Shown here one piece after another: positions 1 through 10,732 of a stretch of DNA of 64,000 nt. Origin of the DNA: Ligustrum vulgare (Eukaryota > Streptophyta > Magnoliopsida > Lamiales > Oleaceae); the NCBI GenBank assembly GCA_963555705.1, contig OY743187.1, forward strand, positions 15,142,133 to 15,206,132, in the 5' to 3' direction. The notes beneath the pieces are model-generated. The model was not told the DNA's origin. It ran no database searches and was given only the letters and a program-made list of their open reading frames with translations. Made by a program: the position numbers and the translations under genes. Within the stretch, counting starts at the first letter, position 1. Each line of letters begins with the position of its first letter.

Positions 1-429
1 CAGGTTGTTTCATAGATTTACCAACCAAGTATGCTTCGCCCTCATCTAATAGAATATTCACTCCAGAGTTAAAGGAGGACATCCACCTGGGAGTCTCATG
101 TATTCATACCTTATAGCCTCGTTTGTAAGTACTCAGTTTGTTAGTCCGGGGTTGATTCCATTGAGTGGTGAAATCCCTTATTTGTGGGGGTTTGCTAAGC
201 TATTCATGTTTACTTAGAATTATGCTTGTTAGTAGCCCCTAGAGAGAGCTTAGATCAATGATCTTATTCTTTTGTTAACTTGTAACGGTGTTGCTTTGGC
301 ACATCAGGTTCGGGCTAAATCACGTCAGCATTACTTCGTCCATGTTTTATCCGGTGTGAATTCAGAGAAAACTTCTGAGGTCATGCCATTCTGGAGACGA
401 GTGGGTAGGGCTCCTATAGCCGTGTCATT

Positions 430-565
430 TTGGAGACACTTAAGCCGAGGCTAAAGAATATAAGGTCTCTGAGACCGTGTGTCGTGGAGACACTTAAGCC
501 GAGCTTAATAATATAGGGTCTTTGAGACTGTGTGTCGTGGAGACACTTAAGCCGAGCTTAATAAT
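430..565. repeat. Tandem repeat, about 57-bp unit, 2-3 copies
   Basis: The phrase GTGTCGTGGAGACACTTAAG with following GCCGAGCTTAATAATAT recurs; a first, more diverged copy reads GTGTCATTTTGGAGACACTT. It lies in the leader of the minus-strand retroelement. Confidence 0.7.
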
Positions 566-779
566 ATATTGTTATTTGAGTCCTGCCATGTTGGCACAAT
601 AAAGGTGGGCTGCTTCGAACCGTTCTGCTTCGGCAATAAGCAGAGCTTTTATTGTTTCATGAGTCTGCGTTGTCGTGACATTTAAATTAGACATGACTGC
701 GGGGGTCTTTTGACACTATGCTGCTGCGACATTAATGAGACGTTTGCTCCTCTTTTAGGAGGGGAATTTTCCATAGGGG

Positions 780-1180
780 TTCATTTTTCGGATCTCCCCT
801 TTTTTTAAGGTTCTCTTCTTCATGTGTCCCTTGTTCAGGGTTTCCCTTTTCAGGAGTCCCTTGTTCAGTGGTCTCCCTTTACAGGGTGTCAATCGACGTA
901 TTTCTTCTCTTGGAAGAAATCCCTTGTAGGAGTCCTTTGGAAGGGGTTCTTGGAAGACGTCCTTCGGAAGAGGCACTTCGGAAGGGGGCATTGGAAGACG
1001 TCCCTCAAAAGAGGTGCTTCGGAAGGGGTCCATGGATGACGTCCCTCTGAAAAGGTGCTTCGGAAGGGGTCCATAGAAGATGTCCCACGAAAGAGGTTCT
1101 TCTGAAGGGGTCCATGGAAGACGTCATTCGGAAGAGGAGGTGCTTCGGAAGGGGTCCATTGAAGACATCCTTCGGAAGAA
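780..1180. repeat. Degenerate tandem repeat, about 28-bp unit (CTTCGGAAGGGGTCCAT)
   Basis: Variants of GTGCTTCGGAAGGGGTCCAT followed by GGAAGACGTC recur about ten times, with loss of register at both ends. Open frames across it on both strands change with unit number and encode no recognisable domain. It is retroelement leader sequence. Confidence 0.7.
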
Positions 1181-1194
1181 GTATAAGTCATGTC

Positions 1195-1850
1195 GCTTAG
1201 GCAATAAGGAGGGCTTCTTGAGCCATGCCACTTCGGCCATACCACTTAGGCAATATGGGGGGCTATGCTACTTAGGAAATGTGAGGGCTTCTTGATCCAT
1301 GCCACTTAAGTAATAAGATGAACCATTCCACTTAGGCAATGTGAGGGCTTCTTGAGCCATGCCACTGAGGGCAATAAAAGGAGCCATGTCATTTAGGCAA
1401 TAAGAGGAGCCATGCCACTTAGGCAATGTGAGGGCTTCTTGAGCCATACCAGATATGACAATAAGATGGGCTTCTTGAGCCATGCCACTTAAGACAATAA
1501 GATGGGCTTCTTGAGCCATGCCACTTAGGCAATAAGATGAGCTATGCCACTTAGGCAATGTGAGGGCTTCTTGAGCCATGCCACTTAGGGCAATAAGATG
1601 GGCTTTTTGAGCCATGCCACTTAGGCAATAAGACGAGCCATGCCACTTAGGAAATGTGAGGGCTTCTTGAGTCATGCCACTTAGGGCAATAAGATGGGCT
1701 TTTTGAGCCATACCACTTAGGCAATAAGAGGAGCCATGCCACTTAGGCAATGTGAGGGCTTCTTGAGCCATGCCACTTAGGGCAATAAGATGGGCGTTTT
1801 GAGCCATGCCACTTAGGCAATAAGAGGAGCCATGCCACTTAGGGCAATAA
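1195..1850. repeat. Tandem repeat array, core GAGCCATGCCACTTAGGCAA
   Basis: About twenty copies of GAGCCATGCCACTTAGGCAA follow one another, each with a short variable tail (TAAGATGGGC, TGTGAGGGCTTCTT and others). This gives alternating units of roughly 27 and 34-36 bp, often paired into a roughly 60-bp higher-order unit. The minus strand stays open through the array for over 200 codons, because the two unit types keep the frame. The repeated peptide has no known domain, so I annotate it as repeat and not as a gene. Confidence 0.8.
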
Positions 1851-1924
1851 GAAGGAGAGTCCCTCTTTCGGGGAGGCCTTTCTTCAAGGCATTTGTTATC
1901 AATCTTTCTCAAAAGGTTTCCTTC

Positions 1925-2155
1925 ATTTTTCAAGGTTTTTTGTAGTATTTCTCATCTCTTTTTCAAGAGGCTCTTCACCTTTTTTCAAGGTTATTTGTAG
2001 TATTTCTCTTCTCTTTTTCAAGAGTTTCTTCACCTTTTTTCAAGGTTTTGTGTAGTATTTCTCCTCTCTTTTTCAAGAGGTTCTTCACCTTTTTCAAGGT
2101 TTTTGTGGTTCTTCACTCTTTTCCAAGAGGTTATCAGCCATTTTTCAAGGTTTTG
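1925..2155. repeat. Tandem repeat, about 56-bp unit, roughly four copies
   Basis: TTTTTCAAGGTTTT, GTAGTATTTCTC and CTTTTTCAAGAG plus TTCTTCACC repeat in the same order about four times, with the last copy degraded. It sits directly inside the primer-binding site of the minus-strand element. Confidence 0.7.
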
Positions 2156-2197
2156 TGTAACTTTTTACCACGTGATTTCGTGGTTAGAAGTGTGGTT

Positions 2198-2217
2198 TCC
2201 CACGGACGGCACCAAAA
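2198..2217 (-). other. Primer-binding site of the Gypsy-like element
   Basis: The minus strand reads TTTTGGTGCCGTCCGTGGGA immediately inside the LTR end. The core TGGTGCCGTC differs by one base from the usual TGGCGCCGTC, which pairs with the 3' end of tRNA-Asp. The family link comes from general knowledge of plant Gypsy elements; the pairing was not computed. Confidence 0.5.
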
Positions 2218-2877
2218 TGTTGAACACAAAATCTGGTAGGATCTTGGATCAACTCGTCTCAGCTCCTCCCTCTTGAACACGTGGATCTCCTGTGCACTAG
2301 GACAAACAATCAGCTTGCAAAGGGGGCCGAGGTGGCTCCCGTTTGTACTCTGATGCCTAAGTCAGTACTCATTTAAGTAAATATAAACTGGATGCGGGAA
2401 ATATAAGTGTGTGAAAGAGAGAAAAGGGAGTAAGATTCTATATATTGAGTTTCTAACCCTTTCCTTGGAGACAAGTGTGCTTTATTTATAGAATGAGTAA
2501 TTCTCTTAGATTGTGACATGTGTTATGCTTCACACATGGCAATATCCTAACCCTTAATGAGGTAAACCATTTCTTTGGTTATAATCATTCTTACATGTCA
2601 TGGAGTTAAAGTAACCATCAAATCCCTTTAAAGACATTATCATATCAAGTTGTCTTTTGTAGACAAGTCATCTCAAGCTGTCTTGTCACCTTTCTGGGGT
2701 ACTCACCTCGGCTTAGGAGTACCTCGGCATAGCATCACCTCGGCATATGAAAATCTAGCAAGTTTGGAATCCACAGTTTTGGCCTAAGGGTCATGATTAG
2801 ATTACTGGATATTTTGTGGATCCCCTGGTAGACCCATATGGATGGCATGTTGTGTCCAATAAGTCATGGTCGTAACA
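2218..2877 (-). repeat. 5' LTR of the minus-strand Gypsy-like element
   Basis: The 660-bp LTR has TG...CA ends with a short inverted repeat (plus strand begins TGTTGAACAC and ends GTCGTAACA). On the minus strand it contains a TATA-like stretch (TTCTATAAATAAAGC near 2485-2500), as expected for an LTR promoter. The right edge at 2877 is inferred from the TGTT/AACA pairing. The matching second LTR and the target duplication (this side AAGCT at 2878-2882) fall outside the window. Confidence 0.6.
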
Positions 2878-4380
2878 AAGCTAAATGAAAGCTTAATTGA
2901 AGAAATGGGAGGAAAAAGAACCAAAACATGCAAAGCAAAGAAGTAAGGACCAAGGTGTTAGCTTTCAGAAGTTAAGGACCAAACTTGCAATTACAAGAGG
3001 GACCATAATTCACATCTCCAAAAGTTGAGGATCCTCAGATGCAATTTTACAAGGACCTTTTTGAAAGAAATCGAAAAATTTGAGGACTAAGTTGACCGAC
3101 ACTAAAAGTTGGAGGACCTCAAGTGAAATTTATTGAAGGACCAAGCTGCAAAACCATGCCCAGCTGAATCATGAGAACGCGTGGCTCGAACCAGACGGTG
3201 CTCGCGACTCAAGCCTAAAATCTAACCCGAGAGTTTTCAGGGTTACCACGCGATTGCGAGGACTTCAGGGGCGTGCTCAACTTTTTGAAAAAATATTTGA
3301 GCCGAACCGGTGCGACCGATTCTGCCTAAACGCTGTCAAACGCGGATCTACGCGATTTTTGGGTATTTTTGAAGGTTTGGGCTAGGGTTTGAACACTTCT
3401 CTTGCTCTTTTTTCATTTTCTACAAATTTTCTTTCCACTTTTCTTACACTTTCTTGATATTTCTCTTGTAATTATTTATTTTGTTTGATGAATGTTGATT
3501 AAAGGAAGAAATACCTACAACATTATGGAAGCACATTGATGTTTTGAAGCTACAATCATTGTTGAAGGAAAATTTTTATTATAAATATTCATATTTCTTC
3601 ATATATTTGAATCCATTGTTGAAATGATGTATTTAATTCTTGAGTTTTATTGTTATTTCACTTTGAGATAATTTATTTTGTATTGGGATGATTGATGAAG
3701 CTTGACCTAGCTTAGTTGTTATTAATGCTTGCATTGAGAATTTAAGCTATTTACTATCTTGTGCATTTATTGTTGTATTTATTGTCTTGCTTTTATTGTG
3801 GCCAAATTTATGCTTAAATTTTATGAGATGTGCAATTATTGAGAAATTGTTGTGTATTCTAGATCAATACAATATTTGCTTTAGGTTCTTGTTAAGGATA
3901 GAGATATACCTTAAGCCCTAAATAATCCATCGAGTTATTTTCACAAATGTTGAATCCAATTGGTATGTTTTTAATCGATATAGAGATATAGTAGGTTAAT
4001 TCCACTAATTATGGTTGATTTAACTCAAGAAAGGTAATTGACTAAACTTGAAAATTCGGATCAAACATGTTTAGTAAATCACTTCAATGTGCATGTTGAG
4101 AATTCAATTAGGTGGTGGTCAAGTGGAATCAAGAATCCCAATACTCCTTTATCATCAAGTTATCTCAATTTTCTACTTATTTATTTACAATTGTGAATTT
4201 AATTTAAGTACTAGAACATTTCCAAAACCAAACTTTATTGTGTGTGTTTATTGTTGAAATTGATTAATTTGGAGTGTAACTGAAATAGACAATCCTCATG
4301 GGATCGATAAACCAGACTCATTTAGTCCATTATTACTTATATGCAATACGTGTATAAAACTCATTTGGCCTAGTTGATAA
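2878..4380 (+). mobile_element. Decayed LTR-like sequence, plus orientation
   Basis: There is no coding potential. The stretch has the usual order of a long plant LTR: repeated 'aaggacca' phrases (2945-3150), a GC-richer block (3160-3380), an AT-rich T-tract block, and at 4275-4340 the phrase CAATCCTCATGGGATCGATA. The last is like the 'bread' phrase near the 3' end of many plant LTRs. No clean ends or target duplication were found, so this is only a remnant call. Confidence 0.35.
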
Positions 4381-5384
4381 TGTTAAGTTTCTTGAAAACT
4401 TTAATTTTGAAGTCATGTTTGTTAACACGTATCGATACCTAAATTTGAATTATCGTTATTTACATAAAATTGACGTTGACTAAACTAGGACTACGTGAAT
4501 CAACACTTGTAGTAGAAAAATCAGTATATTAGTCTTATGTTCAGTGATTAGAATTGTAACTGTAATACCTTAACTTCTTGTTAGAAGATTTTAGCAGTCC
4601 CCAATATTGTTCTTGATATGTTGTCTACTTGATCTAACAAGCTAACATCCCAACTAGTGTTATTTGAAGATATGGACAATAGGAGTAACACTTTTAATTG
4701 TTTATGTGATGTAACACTTGTACCTGCTTATATGATCTTAAATACTACTTTGTGACGTTTTTAAAGTTATTTCACTACATTAAAAGGATTTTCGTTCTTT
4801 TTTTGCATGTGTGGCATGAAAATGATTTTCTTGTAAGATATTAAAGTCATATTCTATCCCGCTTAATAAATCGCCCATGAAATTTCTCTTGATATTCGTG
4901 CTACGGAGTATAGTAACTAAATCACGATGTGGTTACACTTATTATTGGGGATTAATTTCCCCGCTTGTTATTGGAGAGTGATTTCCCTAATTGTTAACTG
5001 GGAGTGATTTTCTTGCTTGATATCCGATATCAAATTCCTTGCTTATTAAATGCACACTTAGGTTAGTAATTGATTTGTAATATTGGCTCCATTAAAAGAT
5101 GTGTTTTCTTGAAAATACATGCATTTGCATTGGTCTTGATTACATGAGATTGAATTGGCTCCTGCATGTGCATTGATGTGATAAAGCAAGTGTATGCTCA
5201 TTTCATAAATACCTAACATTTCAGGCAGACATAAAAATAAAAATGGGATTTACTTTAAATTAAGTGATTTTGAAAACCTAGTCATGTGACATCGTTCACG
5301 TCACTAGTGTATGAAAAGAAAAATAAAAATATTTTCACAATTTGTTTTGTATGTTACAAGTTGGTATTAGAGTTTAAAAATGCC
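4381..5384. other. Non-coding AT-rich stretch with a decayed primer-site-like motif
   Basis: No gene is seen. Near its right end, ACAAGTTGGTATTAGAGTTT (5357-5376) looks like a mutated TTGGTATCAGAGC primer-binding site in plus orientation. The preceding few hundred bases may therefore be another decayed LTR. This is weak. Confidence 0.3.
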
Positions 5385-5850
5385 TTGAATAACTCACGTG
5401 CGTCACAGACTATGTTAATTAAGCTTGCATAAAACATGTCAAAGGTTTCATCGTCTTCATTCTAATCTCCTTAAACCTAGTGGTCAGCATCTGCAATTTT
5501 GAGTTTTTAACAGTCTGGGTTCCCTCATGTGTGGTCTGTAAGATATCCAAAATCTCTTTAGCTACCTCATACATGGACGCTCTTCTGAACTCCTCCTGAG
5601 ATGCAGCCATAAATAAGGCATATAAGACTTTACTATTCCAATTATATTCATCTAAGTTCAATTTAGACCAATTAACTATGGGTGTGGAGGTGACAACGTT
5701 GTCTACTGTTGTAATAGGGGCACTCCAATCATTCATCACACTAAACCAAATTCGTTCATCCATGAATTTTAAGAAAGCTCTTCTCCTAACTTTCCAATAT
5801 GTATAGTTACTGCAATAAAAATATGGTAGGACATGTAATGAACTACTCAT
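5385..5850 (-). pseudogene. Ty1/Copia gag fragment (UBN2/DUF4219 type)
   Basis: The minus-strand frame from 5850 reads the N-terminal part of a Copia gag: YWKVRRRAFLKFMDERIW near the start, then EFRRASMYEVAKEILDILQ, THEGTQTVKNSKLQMLTTRF and KEIRMK. This is the typical UBN2 order in plant Copia gag proteins. After about residue 130 a one-base shift near 5462 moves the reading to DDETFDMFYASLINIV, the expected continuation, and similarity then stops near 5385. No protease, integrase or reverse transcriptase follows. It is a dead fragment; the gag family call is firm, the element name is not known. Confidence 0.8.
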
Positions 5851-5882
5851 CTACATAAGCAGTGTCAGAAATTGAAGTTGTG

Positions 5883-5896
5883 CTTTGATACCAATT
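5883..5896 (-). other. Copia primer-binding site (tRNA-iMet type)
   Basis: The minus strand reads TTGGTATCAAAGCA just upstream of the gag fragment, one base off the canonical TGGTATCAGAGC. An LTR end (minus ...GAACTTTCA) lies next to it at about 5896, so the truncated element had its 5' LTR to the right. The outer end of that LTR was not found. Confidence 0.6.
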
Positions 5897-6397
5897 GAAA
5901 GTTCTAGATTCCCCAAATTAGTTCAACATTAGTGCGTAATTAACACAATTAAAAAGGAAACGTTACTTATTAATTATTTCTAGGTGATTAATCATACAAT
6001 TAAATTATCCTAAGTTTAAATACCATAATTGTAATATAATGAACAATAAATCAACATCAATATAATGATGGAGAAACCCAACGTGGGTAAAAACTTTGGG
6101 ACCAAGCCAATTACCTCAATTATAGATAATAAGTTACAATTAGATGATGTCTATCAAACTCCACTAGACTTCCTGCACTAGTTCATACAATCACCAAGAT
6201 ACTGCTGTCTCTTCCAACTTTTTGATCTTGTCCAATTGTCACTTCCAAGTAAATTCCAAGAATCTGCGTTCTCATTCTTATTCCTACGTTTGTAATCCAA
6301 CATTCATCAATCTTTAGCAGGCTCTGAAGTACTAATTGAGAAAATATCTTCTTTGATATGTTAAGCAAGTGTATATTTTAAATTAGAGTTATGCTAC
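5896..6397 (-). repeat. Probable 5' LTR remnant of the truncated Copia element
   Basis: The stretch starts (plus) TGAAAGTTCTAG next to the primer site and is non-coding. Its outer TG/CA end could not be fixed; it could stop before or extend beyond the foldback at 6398. Confidence 0.35.
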
Positions 6398-6519
6398 ATG
6401 AACAACACTTTAGGACAACAAAGTGAACAACACTCTCACGTGAGGGGTGGGATCCACAATATGGGCATCATCCCCATGTGAGAGTGTTGTTCACCTTATT
6501 GTTTAAAGTTGTTGTTCAT
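6398..6519. mobile_element. Foldback MITE, 122 bp
   Basis: Two arms of about 50 bp are inverted copies. The left arm has ATGAACAACACTTTAGGACA and GTGAACAACACTCTCACGTG. The right arm read backwards has ATGAACAACAACTTTAAACA and GTGAACAACACTCTCACATG. A short GGGATCCACAATATGG spacer separates them. No clear target duplication. Confidence 0.65.
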
Positions 6520-6640
6520 TTATCATTTTTGTTTAAATTATGAGACTTAATGTTTTCCCAAATATATGGTTGTCCGATCTTAAAAAATGATGATATGAAT
6601 CTTTGTCAGATTATGTTCTTGGATCTTTAAAGTATAACAT

Positions 6641-6736
6641 GAATGTTTTTTGCAATGAGAAGAACACATAAACCACCATAAGAATTCTGAATGTTTTTTG
6701 CAATGAGAAGAACACATAAACCATCATAAGAATTCG
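6641..6736. repeat. 48-bp tandem duplication
   Basis: 6641-6688 and 6689-6736 are the same 48-bp unit beginning GAATGTTTTTTGCAATGAGA, with two differences. Confidence 0.85.
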
Positions 6737-8218
6737 TGCTTATGGCTTGGGTATATATAGTAGTTGGCTTAGGAGGAGTTATAGTCCTTGTAAAACTGTT
6801 CAAAACGTGCTTAAATGAACCAAATCCGCGTCGACCGCTCGAGCATAACCTGAGTGGGATTTGACCGTTCCCTGTTCACTCCCAGGTCACTTAAGTGGTA
6901 TTCGAGTGGTCATGCCTCTGTTAAACACGCTTGAGTATGAAGCGAGAAGGAGGCGAACGTCTTTGCAATGACTCTTCTTTCCTTTTATTTTTTGAGCGTA
7001 AACCCTAACCTATCTTATCCAACTATACATAATTGCATATATCTCCTTGATTTTTACACAAGTTCAATTTTGTCCTTTTGTACATAGAATCTCCAATACA
7101 TAATTTTTAACAAGTTCGGCATTACATCTAACCCTTCAACAAAGAATCCCTTGAAATACACAATCCGGACCATACAATCTTTGATGCAATCCGGACAAAT
7201 GGATTAAGGCAATAGATTTTTTTTCCATCTCATTGACAAAGACCCCACCACCAGACATTAATGAGTTGCTGGAAAGAGTAGAGAAGTACATTAACATAGA
7301 AGAAGCCAAGAAAGCCAAAGTTGAAACATAACGGAACTCAAGAGAAAAGAAAGCAAATAGCATTCTCAGGAGGACTCAAAAAAGAAGAAAACTCGGGACA
7401 TTGAGAAGCTCTCTCGTAACCAATATCCATACTAATTACTACACTACAATCAACGTTCCCAATTTGGAAGCTCTTATGTCAATAACCTACAAGAGGGTGA
7501 TTGCTTGGCCAAAACCGCTACGGAATGAGGTGTCCGCAATGGGTAGGAACACCGGACTAAGGATTGCCATCATTTAAAGGAGGAAGTTGAGCGGCTGATC
7601 TAATCCGAAAGCTTAGGACAATTCATTAAAAGATATTTATTTAAGGTTAAAAGCTCTAGATTAGCTTTGTTCTCTGCCTATCCTAAACATCAAGATGTCC
7701 CCAGGCACATCCTAACTGGCAAATGTTAGTAATTCACAAACGCTGATAGCGCAGTGGTCACAGATTCGAATTTGCTAGACACTTTGTCAGTCCAATGGGT
7801 GGTACCCTGACTCTAGACAGAGCGATTTACATCATCTACCATTCTTTAGAACAGGGGCATTGGGTGCGCCTAAGATTTGCATTCAACTTTTTTTTTCAAG
7901 ATGCACCCATGTCTTGCGACGATCATCCTCCATCTATATTTGAAGTATATCAAACAAAAATCAATAATTTTTTTTTCTAGTTTTTACTTATTCATTTCTA
8001 TGATTACGAAACATGCACTCATGTTGTGCAACGTAAATCATTTTTCGAGAGAGATTATTACTGATTCTAACATATATTTTCACAATTGATTGTCAACGGA
8101 ATTTTACCTGCGAAATGATTTTGTCGATAAATGTGTTAGTTAAGTTTTTTATTGCTCAAAAAGTAATAAAAAAAGAAAAGAAAAATGTTGTTGTTTAATG
8201 CTCACCGTTAATCTAGTA
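6737..8218. other. No gene recognised
   Basis: The stretch has short open frames only, none with a recognisable domain or codon pattern. A TATA-like TGGGTATATATAGTAG lies at 6748-6763 with nothing recognisable after it. Confidence 0.5.
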
Positions 8219-8235
8219 AGTAAATAATCACTATT

Positions 8236-10154
8236 GCCCCCGGACATAGCTCAATTGGTTGAAAGGTGATAGTAAAAAATCTCAACTGAGCTGACAGCTG
8301 CAGGGTGTGAATTTGAATCCTACATTTGGTATAGATGAGGTTCCTTGCAAGAACAATTAAACAGCAAGCTCTCCACCTTACTCCACTGAGACACATTGTT
8401 GGTGTGAAATCGCAAGTGTACGATATCGCTAACAAGTAATAAAATTGAACTTTTGAGTCCTGGTTGTCGATCCCACGAGGAATATTTATTCGTTATAAAT
8501 TTAGTTTGATTCTAAAATTCCTAAACTATAACCAAAACTAACTTAGAAAATAAATTGCAAAATAATAAAAATAAAAACAAAAAAGACAAATAATTGGAAA
8601 TCAATGAAATAAACAATGCAATTAAAATAAAAATAGAAATCTAAAACTAAAAGCAATTAATAAACGTGGTGGGTTTTTGAACAATTGAATGAATATCGGG
8701 ACTAACGATTTCGAAATAATGTTCTAACTTAATTTCTCATCTCAAGTTGTTTTCTAAAATTGTATTTGGTTGAATTCACACATATATCTAATTTACCTCT
8801 CTCGAGTTCAAATTAGACATATTTAACTAAGTCAGTCATGTATCTCTACATGGGTCAGAGTTCTCCATAGCTAAATGCATTAAATTTCATAGGAATTCAT
8901 AATTGATCACAAGCAACCACAAATTCATATCTCTGTCTTTTTGTTGAAATTGCCGGATTTTATTATGTGATCTAATTGTTGACTCACCTCTCGGATTATG
9001 AAAACAACCATTAAATCATGAATTGGTGATCAAGCAACTCAAGTATTAAACGCAATAATAAAATCAATACATAAAATTAAAGCACCACTTGAGAATCAAA
9101 ATTAAACTAAAAACATTAAATTTAAATTGTTAATTCCGATTATAAAATTTAGCTAATCATGTTCTTCAAATAAAAAATAATAAATATTGTAAACAAAATT
9201 TGGAGTTTGAAAAATTGAAGAATTAACATCATCACCAAGAATTGCACAAAATCTGCCAACCATGTACTATTTTCAATTGAAGATGCAGTAGTGCCTTTTT
9301 TCTTCTTTCTTCAGCCGTAACTTTCTCTCTAGCCCTTTCACCACACGGATTCCCCTCGGCTGACTTCTCCTTTTTTGTTTGCACCAGCAATGTATCCCAA
9401 CAAAGTCAGCCTCTAATTTGCTCCAAACTCACACAGCCGACCAACTTTTTATTAACCCCAATTCTTGTCCCCTCAACTCCAATTCTCCAAAAGGCTTCCT
9501 TGATTCTTGTCCCCCAATTTGTAACCAATTTTTGTGTATATTTATATGTATATAATCAGCACACTTCTCTCCTCTACCAGTCGGCACTTTTTATTTCCTG
9601 TTGAATTCTCCCTGCCGACTTCCAATCTATATAACCAATCACACCTATTTGTCTCCCCCCAAGTCAGCTCCCACGGCTCTTATTTCTTTTCTCACGGCTG
9701 ACCTAACTATTTTTCACGGTTGCATCGTCCTCTCTTTTCTTGACTGCTTCAGCAAGAAACTCTCTCGGCTGACCTACCCTTTGTCTTATTCAGCAAAGTG
9801 TATATATAAATATACACACAATTCAACCCTAAGGTCCAAATAATTTTTTTTAAGTCTCTCAATTATTTCAAATTCGATAAGTTGGTCCTTGAGTTTCAAA
9901 ACGTCTTCAATTAGCACCACTTTTCATCCAATTATTATGTATTTGCTTCAAATTCTCATTTTTCTTGAGTTTGAGATAAAAACTGAAATAATGAAAATAA
10001 ACACAAACGAAATCAAATTTATTCACGAAAAACAATATAATATCCTAATTTTGACAAATAAATAAGTGTATAAAATACACTTATCACACATTTCGCAATT
10101 TACATCATCTTCAAATTCATATGATAGGGGTTGTGGGTTGGAGTTCAACTTTTT
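8236..10154 (+). mobile_element. tRNA-derived SINE, split by a solo LTR
   Basis: The SINE body is 8236-8396 plus 10092-10154 (about 224 bp once the insert is removed). It starts GCCCCCGGACATAGCTC, has an A-box-like TAGCTCAATTGG (8247-8258) and a decayed B-box ending ATTTGAATCC (8311-8320), and ends GGAGTTCAACTTTT. Perfect 17-bp target duplications AGTAAATAATCACTATT flank it at 8219-8235 and 10155-10171. A second copy of the same family (32336-32585, minus) matches both halves, which proves the two halves belong together. RNA polymerase III origin is inferred from the boxes. Confidence 0.85.
8397..10086 (-). mobile_element. Solo LTR inserted in the SINE
   Basis: The 1690-bp element has ends (minus strand) TGATAAGTGTATTTTATACA ... 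GATTTCACACCAACA, and perfect 5-bp target duplications CACAT at 8392-8396 and 10087-10091. It contains the LTR-style phrase TCGATCCCACGAGG (8468-8481) and no gag/pol. The start sequence does not recur, so only one LTR is present, as after recombination between two LTRs. The TGATAAGTGTATTTTATACA start is common in plant Gypsy LTRs, hence the minus orientation. Short open frames inside are not genes. Confidence 0.85.
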
Positions 10155-10171
10155 AGTAAATAATCACTATT

Positions 10172-10334
10172 AGCTATAGAAAATGATCATCGATAAAGTT
10201 GTATCGCTTATAATGTATATTCTAGTAGTGTATGAAGGTCACGTACACAACAGTTTCTAAAGTGAAAACAATTGATTTGTCCTGTGCAGTTGACAATTTT
10301 AAAGAGCATTTTTAAAGTTTCAGGACAAACAATA
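10172..10334. other. Short unexplained spacer between SINE and Helitron
   Basis: Nothing recognised. Confidence 0.5.
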
Positions 10335-10455
10335 TCCCCCTCTTAAATGAGGGAATGATCAAGTACTATTCACATTTGTCCCCCTCCTTTTCACACTGGA
10401 AATTCATCTCGTTTGCATTCATCTGGTTTATCAACAGTGCAGACAAAATATCTCC

Positions 10456-10466
10456 CATATAAAGCA
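10456..10466 (+). promoter_or_regulatory. TATA-like box of the captured ECR-like promoter
   Basis: CCCATATAAAG lies about 270 bp before the ATG of the ECR-like fragment and is followed by a C/T-rich leader, as in a plant promoter and 5' UTR. Confidence 0.4.
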
Positions 10467-10544
10467 AAATTTTAGGGTTTTGTTCATTATTACACCTCTC
10501 CCTTCTCTCTGCGAATTTTTCTTCTCCTAAGGCTTCCTCCAATC

Positions 10545-10547
<3 letters not shown>

Positions 10548-10580
<33 letters not shown>
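10548..10580. repeat. (TC)n microsatellite, about 33 bp
   Basis: An uninterrupted TC run in the 5'-leader-like sequence ahead of the ECR-like start codon. Confidence 0.95.
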
Positions 10581-10585
<5 letters not shown>

Positions 10586-10732
10586 ACAAGATATCTTACC
10601 AAATCCTAATCACAAAGCCTCCAATTCACTTGATCTGTAAACCTATCATAGCTAAATCCACCTACACATGTTTAATCCTAAGTAGATCTTGAATAGAAAA
10701 ATACTGGTTTTCTCTTCAATCTTCACATAAAG

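Larger units (their letters stand above)
1..2877 (-). mobile_element. Gypsy-like LTR retrotransposon, 5' part (minus strand), truncated by the window edge
   Basis: Read on the minus strand, an LTR (2218-2877) is followed directly by TTTTGGTGCCGTCCGTGGGA (2198-2217). This resembles the primer-binding/leader start TGGCGCCGTC..GTGGGA seen in many plant Gypsy elements, probably primed by a tRNA-Asp type tRNA. Downstream on the minus strand comes about 2.2 kb of leader made largely of tandem repeats. No gag or pol domain is visible before the window ends, so the coding part, if any, lies to the left. The Gypsy assignment is inferred from the primer-site style only. Confidence 0.6.

Noticed and set aside
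755..1245. Several overlapping frames on both strands
   Set aside because: All come from one degenerate 28-bp repeat; frames on both strands at once show they are not coding.
1268..1933. 221-codon minus-strand open frame
   Set aside because: It is the translation of a tandem DNA repeat in a retroelement leader, with no known domain. Kept as a repeat and a finding, not a gene.
8236..8330. tRNA gene
   Set aside because: The A- and B-boxes suggest one, but there is no cloverleaf, and target duplications show it is a SINE.
9601..9843. 80-codon plus-strand frame
   Set aside because: Lies inside the solo LTR at 8397-10086; no similarity to a protein.
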